NCBI GenBank assembly: GCA_031272185.1
Contig: JAISUG010000006.1
Coordinates: forward strand, 1 to 35,566
Reading direction: 5' to 3'
Origin: Lachnospiraceae bacterium
GTDB lineage: Bacteria > Bacillota > Clostridia > Lachnospirales > Lachnospiraceae
Length of the DNA: 35,566 nt
Positions 8,113 through 15,470 of this stretch are shown piece by piece. The position numbers were made by a program, and so were the translations under genes. Every line of letters begins with the position of its first letter. Positions within the stretch are counted from its first letter, which is position 1. Under the pieces are notes generated by a model, which worked only from the letters and a program-made list of their open reading frames with translations, had not been told where the DNA came from and did not search any database.

Positions 8113-8660
8113 GACAGATACTCCCCGGTCCGGGTGTCGATCTTGATCTTGTCGCCCTGGTCCACGAAAAGCGGCACGTAGACCACCGCACCGGTTTCCA
8201 CGGTGGCGGGCTTGCTGGCGCCTTGGGCGGTGTCGCCCTTGAACCCGGGCTCGGTCTCCGTGATGTCAAGCTCCACGAAGAGCGGCGGCTCCACCGAGAA
8301 CACCTTGCCGTTTATGGAGCAGACCTTCACCATCTCATTCTCCTTGACGAACTTCAGCGCGTCGCCGATGGTCTCTGCATTCAGCCCCACTTGCTCATAG
8401 GTGTTGTTGTCCATGAAATAGTACAGGTCGCCGTCGGCATACAGGTACTGCATGTCCACCCTATCTATCCTCGCGGGCGGGAATTTCTCGGTGGGTCTAA
8501 ACGTACGCTCCACCACGCCGCCGTTTACCACGTCCTTGATCTTCGTTCGCACGAAAGCTGCGCCCTTGCCGGGTTTCACGTGTTGAAATTCCAATATCTG
8601 GTATACGGTGCCATCTATCTCAAGCGTCAAACCGTTCCTGAATTCACCTGCTGAAACCAT
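8103..8660 (-). CDS. efp: Translation elongation factor P
   Basis: EF-P binds ribosomes stalled at polyproline stretches and promotes peptide-bond formation. The 185-residue length is typical, with the N-terminal KOW-like domain starting [17 protein letters not shown] and a C-terminal OB domain ending [11 protein letters not shown]. The modifiable loop reads [10 protein letters not shown], with Lys32 at the tip. No modification enzyme gene (such as epmA, epmB or ymfI) is visible nearby. The ATG is preceded by GGAGG and AAAGG. A good promoter lies at 8737-8765. Proline-rich stretches elsewhere in the window, such as the one in the ABC exporter N-terminus, are plausible clients. Confidence 0.95.
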   Translation of the reverse strand: MVSAGEFRNGLTLEIDGTVYQILEFQHVKPGKGAAFVRTKIKDVVNGGVVERTFRPTEKFPPARIDRVDMQYLYADGDLYYFMDNNTYEQVGLNAETIGDALKFVKENEMVKVCSINGKVFSVEPPLFVELDITETEPGFKGDTAQGASKPATVETGAVVYVPLFVDQGDKIKIDTRTGEYLSRV

Positions 8661-8736
8661 CCTTTACCTCCATCCATTCGCTGCCGACCGCCGAACCGGG
8701 AACGCACTCCCCAGGTCTCGATCCATCACCTGATAC

Positions 8737-8765
8737 ATTCTATAACAACAATATCATATTTTCAA
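8737..8765 (-). promoter_or_regulatory. efp promoter
   Basis: On the minus strand TTGAAA (8760-8765), a 17-bp spacer and TAGAAT (8737-8742) form a good sigma-A promoter. The leader before the efp start would be about 70 nt. Confidence 0.7.
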
Positions 8766-8804
8766 CCACTTTTTTGAAAGAACTCTCAAACGGGTGCAAT
8801 CCAC

Positions 8805-8935
8805 GTTTCTATACTCACTCCGCCACCCGACCTGCCCCCCGTTCCTACACCCACTCCACCGCCTGGCCTGCCACCGTTCCGACACTCACCCCGCCGTCGT
8901 AGCGAACCCTCATTTCTACACTCACTCCACCGTCA
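8805..8935. repeat. 36-bp tandem repeat (4 copies) spanning a stop codon
   Basis: Copies start at 8805, 8841, 8876 and 8912 (periods 36, 35, 36), with the core CTACACTCACTCCACCG varying by a few bases. The last copy contains the terminal codons and TGA stop of the gene at 8922-9431. Confidence 0.85.
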
Positions 8936-9431
8936 GCAGGATCTCCACTTCTATGTTGGACCCCGCTTCCTGTCCATCCTCGTCTATGAAGATCATCCGC
9001 GCCGCGGCGTCGTACACGCCGGGTTCCAGGTGTTCCCCCAGTATGTCGTAGGGTATGCGCTCCCCCGGTTTGAGCGTCCGGGAACGGTACACTTCCTGCC
9101 CTGTGTCCACCAGGTAGATGCTCACCTGTATGTCCCGCTTGTTCTCGGCAGGGTTGGATGCCAGGAAATTCCCCCGCTGCGTCGCCGCATCCACCACCGG
9201 CTCCGCATTGATCTGTATGCGGAATGCGCTGTCGTCCACCTGCTCCTGCAGCCCCTCCAGGTATTTGTTTGGGTCCGCGATGAATACCCCGTCCTGCGCG
9301 GCGGGGTCCAGTTCGTACCCGCCTCCGCCTACAGCCCTGGCCACCGTGATGGCTGTTGCGGCGAATGCCAGCACCACCAGCACGGCCACCCCAGGCGCCA
9401 CCGCCCAGAACAACCTGCTATTCGAGTACAT
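8922..9431 (-). CDS. Bitopic surface protein, member 4 of a local paralogous family
   Basis: The 169-residue protein has one N-terminal membrane helix (about 8-32) and an extracytoplasmic domain. The C-terminal half has the pattern shared by three neighbours: a strand ending YLVDTGQEVYRS, then LKPGERIPYDIL, then LEPGVYDAAARM, then IDEDG and a final strand. No database family is recognised. The fold is probably a small beta-sandwich, from its alternating hydrophobic strands. The ATG overlaps the end of the upstream gene by 14 bp, indicating translational coupling. It ends the surface-gene block. The stop lies inside a 36-bp tandem repeat. Confidence 0.8.
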   Translation of the reverse strand: MYSNSRLFWAVAPGVAVLVVLAFAATAITVARAVGGGGYELDPAAQDGVFIADPNKYLEGLQEQVDDSAFRIQINAEPVVDAATQRGNFLASNPAENKRDIQVSIYLVDTGQEVYRSRTLKPGERIPYDILGEHLEPGVYDAAARMIFIDEDGQEAGSNIEVEILLTVE

Positions 9432-10134
9432 ACACCTTCACCTTCACGTCCACCTCGCCCACGTCCATCAGGGAATCCGGGTCCGTGGCGATGACCTTGG
9501 CTATGCAGTCGTATTCCCCCGGGGACAATGTCTTGTCCAGCTTGATGGTGTCTATGAACTGCCCCGGTTTTATGCCGGCCGATTTGAAAATGGTGTCGCC
9601 GGTGTCCTCCCGCACCAGGGTCATGCGCGCATAGAAGTGGTTGGCGGTCACGTTGGCGAAACCGATGGTGCCTTCGCTCTTGGAGTTGAGGAAGATCACC
9701 TGGCTGTTGATGGACACATTGAACATCCCCTCTTCCACCACCTGGTCCAATATGGCCTGGATGTCCTCGGGGGTCTTGCCTTCCAGCGTGCCGTCCTGCG
9801 CCAGTTTGTCGAACCAGTACTGGGTGGTCTTGTCCACTTTGGGCTGGTTGAGAAACCAAATAAATGCGCCGCCCGCCCCCAAAAGCAGGAGCAGCAGCAG
9901 TATCAGCAGTATCAGCAGCCATTTCTTCTTTTTCTTCTTGCGGCGTTTCACCGGAACCGGCGCCCCTGAAGCGCTGTGCACCCCCGGAGTGGCCTGTGAC
10001 CCTGCGGCGCCGGAAAGCCCCGCTGCCCCTGTTGATGCTACAGCTCCCATACTCCCTGTAGCCCCTCTGGCTCCTGCTGCGTTCGGGGTTGCCCTGCCTG
10101 CTGCATCTTGCGCAAACACTGCATCCTTGCTCAT
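9418..10134 (-). CDS. Bitopic surface protein with poly-Lys/poly-Leu anchor, paralogous family member 3
   Basis: This 238-residue protein has an Ala/Gly-rich cytosolic N-terminus, a basic run KRRKKKKKK (about 63-71), a Leu-rich membrane helix (72-94) and an extracytoplasmic domain. The domain has KTPEDIQAIL, EEGMFNVSINSQ, then IKPGQFIDTIKL and LSPGEYDCIAKV. The same motifs in the same order occur in the gene at 14679-15266, so the two are close paralogues although 4.5 kb apart. The function is unknown; the context (sortase, LPxTG protein, foldase) suggests a part in building or anchoring a surface structure. The start ATG has AAAGGAGCG upstream. It is probably co-transcribed with the cyclophilin gene before it. 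Confidence 0.82.
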   Translation of the reverse strand: MSKDAVFAQDAAGRATPNAAGARGATGSMGAVASTGAAGLSGAAGSQATPGVHSASGAPVPVKRRKKKKKKWLLILLILLLLLLLGAGGAFIWFLNQPKVDKTTQYWFDKLAQDGTLEGKTPEDIQAILDQVVEEGMFNVSINSQVIFLNSKSEGTIGFANVTANHFYARMTLVREDTGDTIFKSAGIKPGQFIDTIKLDKTLSPGEYDCIAKVIATDPDSLMDVGEVDVKVKVYVLE

Positions 10135-10274
10135 ATGTCTCGCTCCTTTATATATAGCCCCGCAGGCCGCCCAGTGCCAAATCCCTCCCGGAATCCGGGA
10201 TGATGCCGCTTCGCCTGCGTGATACAGTCACTTTTATGCCCGGCCGTCCCGGCGCATGCGCCCGCTGTCGATCG

Positions 10275-11483
10275 CTACTCCAATGAATCCACGATCTCCA
10301 CGGACAGTATCGCCAACTCCTTTTTTGGCGTCCGGGTGTTGGGGTCCACCAGCACCTCCGTGGCGGCTTTGGCCACATTTAGCCCCCGCACTATCTGCCC
10401 GAAAACCGTGTACCGATGGTCCAGGCTCCAAATGCCGCCTACTTCTTTGTATCTCTCAATCGCAGATGCATATCTGTCATATGTTTCCTGGGGCACGCCG
10501 TCCGTGGCGATGCCCTGCAGCTTCGCGTTCAATTCGTCCTGGAACTCGGCCAGCTCTTCATCGGTGGGGCGCACGGGGTGCTCCGCCTGGTATGTGTCGA
10601 TCAGGTTGCGGGTCAGCTCATTGTAATATATGGACATAGCCACGTCGTCCCCGTTTTCCGTCTTGGCGTCGCTGACCACGTAGTAGAAACGGCTGTAGTT
10701 CATATTGTATGCGTCGTTGACCATGCCCACCGCGCCGTTGAAGTTATGCAGGCCGTCGTGAAACTCGTCCGGGAAAGGCAGACCGCCCTCAAAGGAGCTG
10801 ATCTCGTCGCCGTACTTCGCCTCTTCGCCGTCCGCCGGGGGCGTGGTGGTGGTGGCCGGGTTCCCGGCTACGGGTTTCCCCAGCTCGGCGTATTGGTCCT
10901 TTTTTACGAAATAAAATGCAGAACCGTCATAATACCCGCGCTTCGCCAGCTCGATGAAGTTCTCCACCGCCTTGGGCGCCTGGTCCGGGTACAGGATCAT
11001 CGTGATGTCACCCGCCGTGGTGTGGAGGATGGCATAAGGGCCGTCGGATCCCACCAGCTGGGGGTTGGCCCCTACATCCTCGGCCTTCAGCGGGAATCGG
11101 TCCGCTATGTCCGTCGCCGTGGTCACGTACTGCCTGCTCTGCGCGGCCTGGAAACCCGCAAACACGCCCCCGGCCAATACCAGCACCGCCACGGCCACTA
11201 TGGCCGCCAGCTTCACCTTGCCCAGGCCCTTGATATATGCCAGGAGCTCTTTTGGGCCAAAAGGCTCGTCTTCCTCATCTTCATCCACGTCCTCGCGGTC
11301 CGCCACGTCGGCATCTTTATGGCTTTCGTCGGCCTTGGAATCAACCCTGCGCCTAACCGCATCAAAAATCGCTGCAACTTTGCCTTTGTTGTTTTCACCG
11401 TCCCCCAAGTCATGCGTCCGGTCCGGCCGTTCGCCGGTCTCCCCGTCCGCGCTGTCATACTTTTCATTGTCTTCAAAACCCAT
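10275..11483 (-). CDS. Membrane-anchored extracytoplasmic cyclophilin-type peptidyl-prolyl isomerase
   Basis: The product is 402 residues: an acidic cytosolic segment (DVDEDEEDE, about 65-73), one membrane helix (90-112) and a cyclophilin-like domain outside the cell. Cyclophilin signatures are TTAGDITMILYPDQAPKAV, NFIELAKRGYYDG and, near the end, YTVFGQIVRGLNVA. The domain is interrupted by about 100 extra residues, including a helical stretch (EELAEFQDELNAKLQG), and the usual FHRVI motif reads FYFVKKD, so activity may differ from classical members. It probably assists folding of exported proteins. Its position among the surface and sortase genes suggests that these are its clients. The promoter is at 11719-11747, and a 13-bp minisatellite fills the 5' leader. 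Confidence 0.85.
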   Translation of the reverse strand: MGFEDNEKYDSADGETGERPDRTHDLGDGENNKGKVAAIFDAVRRRVDSKADESHKDADVADREDVDEDEEDEPFGPKELLAYIKGLGKVKLAAIVAVAVLVLAGGVFAGFQAAQSRQYVTTATDIADRFPLKAEDVGANPQLVGSDGPYAILHTTAGDITMILYPDQAPKAVENFIELAKRGYYDGSAFYFVKKDQYAELGKPVAGNPATTTTPPADGEEAKYGDEISSFEGGLPFPDEFHDGLHNFNGAVGMVNDAYNMNYSRFYYVVSDAKTENGDDVAMSIYYNELTRNLIDTYQAEHPVRPTDEELAEFQDELNAKLQGIATDGVPQETYDRYASAIERYKEVGGIWSLDHRYTVFGQIVRGLNVAKAATEVLVDPNTRTPKKELAILSVEIVDSLE

Positions 11484-11510
11484 TTTCCAAATCCCCGATT
11501 CTTTTCTTCT

Positions 11511-11641
11511 CTCTATCCCTTGCTTTCTATACTTGTTTCCTAAACTCGCATCCTATCCTTGCTCTCTATCCTTGTTTCCTATACTCGCTCTCTAAACTTG
11601 CCCTCTGTCCTTGCACACTGTCCTTGCTCTCTATCCTTGTT
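11511..11641. repeat. 13-bp minisatellite (about 10 copies) in the cyclophilin leader
   Basis: Units of 13 bp (one of 14), such as CTCTATCCTTGTT and CACTGTCCTTGCT, run without a break. On the transcript each unit contains CAAGGA or a close variant, giving serial Shine-Dalgarno-like motifs. The array lies between the promoter at 11719-11747 and the start codon at 11483. Confidence 0.85.
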
Positions 11642-11718
11642 TCTTTTTCACATCCACTGGCGCTGCTTCACTTCATCGCTTTCCAAATCTTCCCAACTTT
11701 TTCTTTCTCTCACCATCA

Positions 11719-11747
11719 ATCATATAACATTTTTCGCATTTATGCAA
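11719..11747 (-). promoter_or_regulatory. Promoter of the extracytoplasmic cyclophilin operon
   Basis: On the minus strand TTGCAT (11742-11747), 17 bp and TATGAT (11719-11724) form a good sigma-A site. The leader would be about 225 nt and contain the whole 13-bp minisatellite. This indicates a transcript separate from the sortase gene upstream. Confidence 0.65.
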
Positions 11748-11876
11748 GGACGTTATTCCTCCGGCAATCCATTCATGGCCCAAACCACCCGACCTATTCC
11801 CCCGACCTATTCCCCCGGGCGGTCGCCGTCAGTGTGGAATGTGCTGACCGCAACCCCATGATCCCCATTCGTGGCC

Positions 11877-12824
11877 CTAATCGCCTGGGCGGTCGCCGTC
11901 CCCCGCAAGTGGGTTCCCGTGCCCTGCATCCCCCGCCGGGGGTGCGGTCCCGCCATCCCGGGGCGACAGCACGCCCATCACCACATACCGCGCATCGGCG
12001 TAGTCGTAGGTACACGTCACCAGCGCCAAAATCCTGTCCGTGTCTTCAGGTACTATATTACTAGAGAATGTGGACTTTTGCAAACATTGTTTTACCCAAT
12101 CTTCCCTTTTTTTTCGATTTTCTTCCCCTGTGCCGAAATTGATGGGGAATGAGCCGATCGACCCCCGGGACATGTCCGCGGCGAACAGCAGCACGTCATA
12201 GGTCACATCCCTGGTGTAGAGCACCATGGCAGGGTGTTCCTCATAATAACTCTGCTTCCTGTACCCCTCCAGCGAACTGAACATCCTCCCGCCCTTGATG
12301 TGGTGCCCGTACAGCACCGACACGTCGTCCGAGAAATCCGGCGAGTTCGCCGCCTCCAGGAACACCGAGCCCACCACGCTTTTGCGCCCGTCAGGGAGGC
12401 GCCCCAGGTAGTACTGATTGTCCGGGCCCTGGACCACGGGGTAGTCGATGACGGTGCCGGGGCTGTATATCCACCCTATGATATCGGGGTACTCCACTTC
12501 CAATGCCTGGAAATTCGGCTTCCCCCCGGGCCTTTGCACGCCCCCCGAACCGCTGCCGCCCGTCATGCCCGCGCCGACCTGTGCGCCTGCCCCTTCATCC
12601 CATGCCCCGTCGCCATCGTCCAGGTATGAGTAGGCCAGCTCCCGTATGCGCTCATAATCCCGCTCCGCCTCCCACCTGGGCACCACATCCTGCCATATCA
12701 GGTACAGGACTGCCATCACACCCCCAAGGAGCAGGAGCAGCAACAGCAACAAGAGCCACTTCTTACGCTTCTTTTTCTTTTTACCTTTCGCCGTGCCATC
12801 ACGGCCGCCCCAGCCTTTCGCCAC
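11877..12824 (-). CDS. srtB: Class B sortase
   Basis: Sortases cleave a sorting motif on exported proteins and join the new end to peptidoglycan or another subunit. The 315-residue protein has a basic N-terminus (KKKKKRKK, about 15-22), a Leu-run membrane helix (24-33 and on) and a class B catalytic domain. Catalytic residues are His174 (LYGHH), Cys271 (LVTCTYD) and Arg279 (ADARYVV). NFQALEVEYPDIIGWI and YPVVQGPDNQYYL are typical of class B enzymes. Residues 71-103 are a Gly-rich spacer, and the last 28 residues are a Gly/Pro/Asp-rich tail beyond the usual end. The start is GTG at 12824 with AGGAG upstream. The LPKTG protein encoded just upstream is the obvious substrate. Confidence 0.92.
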   Translation of the reverse strand: MAKGWGGRDGTAKGKKKKKRKKWLLLLLLLLLLGGVMAVLYLIWQDVVPRWEAERDYERIRELAYSYLDDGDGAWDEGAGAQVGAGMTGGSGSGGVQRPGGKPNFQALEVEYPDIIGWIYSPGTVIDYPVVQGPDNQYYLGRLPDGRKSVVGSVFLEAANSPDFSDDVSVLYGHHIKGGRMFSSLEGYRKQSYYEEHPAMVLYTRDVTYDVLLFAADMSRGSIGSFPINFGTGEENRKKREDWVKQCLQKSTFSSNIVPEDTDRILALVTCTYDYADARYVVMGVLSPRDGGTAPPAGDAGHGNPLAGDGDRPGD

Positions 12825-12865
12825 TTATATCTCCTATCGCATATCCCGCTTATCTTCCATCATCA

Positions 12866-13035
12866 GCTTCGAAACAATCCGATCCCACTCCAGACATCCC
12901 CGAATCCTTAACGGTTCGTCATTCCTACGAATACTGCTTCGGAACAATCCTACCGCACCCCAGGCATCCCCGAATCATTAACGGTTCATCATTCCTACGG
13001 ATACTGCTTCGGAACAATCCGATCGCGCACCTGAT
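12866..13035. repeat. 70-bp tandem repeat (2.4 copies) between the LPKTG gene and the sortase gene
   Basis: GCTTCG starts copies at 12866, 12936 and 13006, exactly 70 bp apart. Two full copies are about 90% identical and a third is partial. The array lies about 60 bp beyond the stop codon of the LPKTG gene, within the 270-bp gap before the sortase start. Confidence 0.9.
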
Positions 13036-13094
13036 TTCCCCCATACATGGAAAAAGAACCTGCGGTGCGCAGATTCTCCTTCCTTCAGTATCAT

Positions 13095-14030
13095 TTAGGT
13101 GACGTCCGCCATCATCCCCGGAACCCCGGGCGCACCGGGCGAGCCGCCCGCATATTGGCCATCCCCACTTTCGTCTTCATCGTCGTCTTCATCGTCGTCT
13201 TCGTCCTTCGCCGCAAAGAGCCACAGCACGAACCCGACGGCGATGAGCAGCAGCCCCAGGAGCAGCAGCAAGAGGTTCAAATGGCTCTCCACGCCGGTCT
13301 TGGGCAAGGATCCCAGATCGCTGCCTTGGCTGGCATCCCCCGTGTCAGGCAGCCCGCCGGCGTCTTTGCCCCCGGATACGCCCGACCCTATGGACGAGCC
13401 ATCGTCCTTGGTGTCGAACCAGATCTCGCTGTCGCTGTCTTCCCTGTAAAGGTACGAGATGTACACTTTCGGCGTCGGGTACAGCTCCACTTCGGCTTCT
13501 TGGTACGACGGGTACGGATTCCACCAGGCCTTGTACACCTTGTACTTAATCTGGTTGGATGCCAGGTACAGCACATGGTAGGTGTAGCGCAGCACGGCGC
13601 CGCCGTACTCCGGTATGACCTGTGCCGTGGAACCCGGCGGATACGCCGCCGGCACGCCCAGGTTCTGGAACGGAGCAGCCTCGTCGTCCGTATAGGCAAA
13701 GTCCAGGTCCAGGATGCCGTTGGCGTCCGTGTTCCCCACGAACACGTACCTGTCGATACTCGGGATGTAGATGTCAATGGACGCATCGGGGATAGGAGTC
13801 GTGGTCCCCCGTATATACACGATGAACCGGATCTGCCCCATATAATCTGTCACCACACCGGCGTATACATCCGTGCTGGTGCGAAACTCCGTGCCCGTGG
13901 AGGGTGAGCCCCCGCCACCGCTGCCTTCCCTGGCCACCGGCTGCCCCACGCTGCCAAACGCCGCGGGACACCAGGCGCAAACCATGGCGAACAGCACACA
14001 CACCGCCATGAAGCCTTTTATTCTTTTCAT
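13095..14030 (-). CDS. LPKTG surface protein with unusual acidic C-terminal tail
   Basis: This 311-residue protein has a signal peptide (about 1-26). A segment STDVYAGVVTDYMGQIRF follows, resembling the start of the secreted subunit at 16753-17592. Next is a CnaB/SpaA-like beta domain (TPIPDASIDIYI ... TDANGILDLD, about 78-112), a Gly/Asp linker, LPKTG at 242-246 and a membrane helix (251-273). A second motif-like LPDTG is at 227-231. Sorting signals normally end in a few Lys or Arg residues; here the helix is followed by a 37-residue tail with DEDDDEDDDEDE (276-287). It is the likely substrate of the sortase encoded next. The ATG has AAGGAT upstream, and a TATAAT lies at 14051-14056 but without a good -35 box. 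Confidence 0.87.
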   Translation of the reverse strand: MKRIKGFMAVCVLFAMVCAWCPAAFGSVGQPVAREGSGGGGSPSTGTEFRTSTDVYAGVVTDYMGQIRFIVYIRGTTTPIPDASIDIYIPSIDRYVFVGNTDANGILDLDFAYTDDEAAPFQNLGVPAAYPPGSTAQVIPEYGGAVLRYTYHVLYLASNQIKYKVYKAWWNPYPSYQEAEVELYPTPKVYISYLYREDSDSEIWFDTKDDGSSIGSGVSGGKDAGGLPDTGDASQGSDLGSLPKTGVESHLNLLLLLLGLLLIAVGFVLWLFAAKDEDDDEDDDEDESGDGQYAGGSPGAPGVPGMMADVT

Positions 14031-14178
14031 ATTTTATCCTTTTTCCTAAAATTATAAAATGAATGCAAAGCACGCTGTCATGCCACCTGGCCATCCCTCA
14101 AACTACTATGCAAGATACGGTATGATGATATGTCAATGCCAGGCCAGTCCCATCGGCGAGCGCCGGTCACGTCTGCGC

Positions 14179-14682
14179 TCACTCTTCCAGTATCACCACC
14201 ACTTTGTTGGCCATCTCGCCGATGATATCGTCGCCGCCCACCTGGTAAAACGTCCAGACCGCCGTGGCGGGGTAGTACCCGGCCCGAAAATCCACGGCCA
14301 GTTTCGCATTTTCGATATAATACCCCGGGTCGATGAGCTTGGACTGGTACATCAGCTCCCCGGTGGCATCCCTTATCAGCGTCACCGTGCAAGCGAGCTG
14401 GCTGCCAGTTGCGTTGGAGATACGCATCTCGCACACCCCCGTGCGCGCATCCCCGTACATCTCCGATGCGATGGTCATGTTTTTGCGGTTTTCAACCAGG
14501 AGTTTGTTCCACCGGTCTTTCAGCTCCGGGTCCACCGCGGATGTGTAGGTGATCTCCCCTTTGCCCAGCCAATACTCCTTTTTGGCGTTAATCTCGTCCA
14601 TCACCAGCCGCAAGGCGATCCCCACCACAAAACCACCTGCCAGTATGAAGACGATGGCCAAAAGGAACAGAGGCTTTTTCAT
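14179..14682 (-). CDS. Bitopic surface protein, paralogous family member 2
   Basis: The 167-residue protein has a short N-terminal membrane helix (about 4-26) and an extracytoplasmic domain. Its C-terminal half carries the family pattern LIRDATGELMYQS, LIDPGYYIENAKL, AGYYPATAVWTFY and a final strand. The segment around IDPGYYIE and YPATAV is almost identical to the upstream neighbour, so the two arose by duplication. Its ATG overlaps the neighbour's TGA stop (ATGA), indicating translational coupling and probably equimolar products. No enzyme motif is visible. The function is unknown; the context suggests a subunit or chaperone of the sortase-linked surface system. Confidence 0.82.
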   Translation of the reverse strand: MKKPLFLLAIVFILAGGFVVGIALRLVMDEINAKKEYWLGKGEITYTSAVDPELKDRWNKLLVENRKNMTIASEMYGDARTGVCEMRISNATGSQLACTVTLIRDATGELMYQSKLIDPGYYIENAKLAVDFRAGYYPATAVWTFYQVGGDDIIGEMANKVVVILEE

Positions 14683-15266
14683 TCTTTGAAGAACTGACCG
14701 TCTGTCACATATAGGGTCAGCTCCACCTTCGCTTCGGCGATCTTGTCCTCTGATTCATCCAAGGAGTATGTGGTGAAGACCGCAGTAGCGGGGTAAGCCC
14801 CGGGAGCCAGTGTTTTGTTCAGCTCCACGTATTCGATATAGTAACCGGGGTCGATGAGCCCCGATTGGTAAACCATAGATCCATCTTCCAATATCAGGTC
14901 CACCCGGAAAGAATAATGGTTGGCTGCGATGTTCTCGATGCCCAGCCGCCCCTTTTTCCCGCCATACTCGAATATGGGCGAACCCTGGATGCCGATATTG
15001 ACCATCCCCTCTTCAACCTTAGCGTTAAGTAGGTCGCCGATTTCTTCGGGGGTCTTCCCCGGGAGCATGCCGCCCAAAGCAGACTCATCTCTGGCCAAAC
15101 GGGATTTCGCCCGCTCGTTCAGCAAACCATAAGCGAAATACCCGAGACCTATCACCAACAAGAGGAGTATAAGGATGATCAACAGCCACAGCAACCAGCC
15201 TTTTTTCTTTTTCTTCTTCCTTTTCTTCCTCACCACGGCCTGTGCGGCTGTATCTTGGACCTCCAT
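14679..15266 (-). CDS. Bitopic surface protein with poly-Lys/poly-Leu anchor, paralogous family member 1
   Basis: The protein (195 residues from ATG 15266) has a basic run RKKRKKKKKK (about 13-22), a Leu/Ile-rich helix (24-46) and an extracytoplasmic domain. The domain has KTPEEIGDLL, EEGMVNIGIQGS, IAANHYSFRVDL, LIDPGYYIEYVEL and LAPGAYPATAVF. It aligns along its whole length with the gene at 9418-10134 and over its second half with the gene at 14179-14682. I prefer the start at 15266 because AAAGGG precedes it; ATGs at 15302 and 15293 lack a ribosome binding site. Its end overlaps the next gene by 4 bp. The function is not known. Confidence 0.82.
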   Translation of the reverse strand: MEVQDTAAQAVVRKKRKKKKKKGWLLWLLIILILLLLVIGLGYFAYGLLNERAKSRLARDESALGGMLPGKTPEEIGDLLNAKVEEGMVNIGIQGSPIFEYGGKKGRLGIENIAANHYSFRVDLILEDGSMVYQSGLIDPGYYIEYVELNKTLAPGAYPATAVFTTYSLDESEDKIAEAKVELTLYVTDGQFFKE

Positions 15267-15314
15267 AGATTCCCTTTCAAACGCTGTCATGTTTATCATC
15301 ATTGGTAAATTTCG

Positions 15315-15342
15315 ACAATACCGTATATCAACCCCACATCAA
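15315..15342 (-). promoter_or_regulatory. Possible promoter of the 14.2-15.3 kb gene pair
   Basis: On the minus strand TTGATG (15337-15342), 16 bp and TATTGT (15315-15320). The spacing is slightly short and the -10 box imperfect, but the distance to the start at 15266 is suitable. Confidence 0.4.
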
Positions 15343-15470
15343 CCTTGATGCCCTGCCAAACAAATCCCTGCACACAAGGCACTACCCAAAGCATCTTCCA
15401 AAGCGCTACCCATCATACATGCCCATGCCCCGCACACCCTGTCGCCCGAGATACCGGGCCGGTGGCTCCA

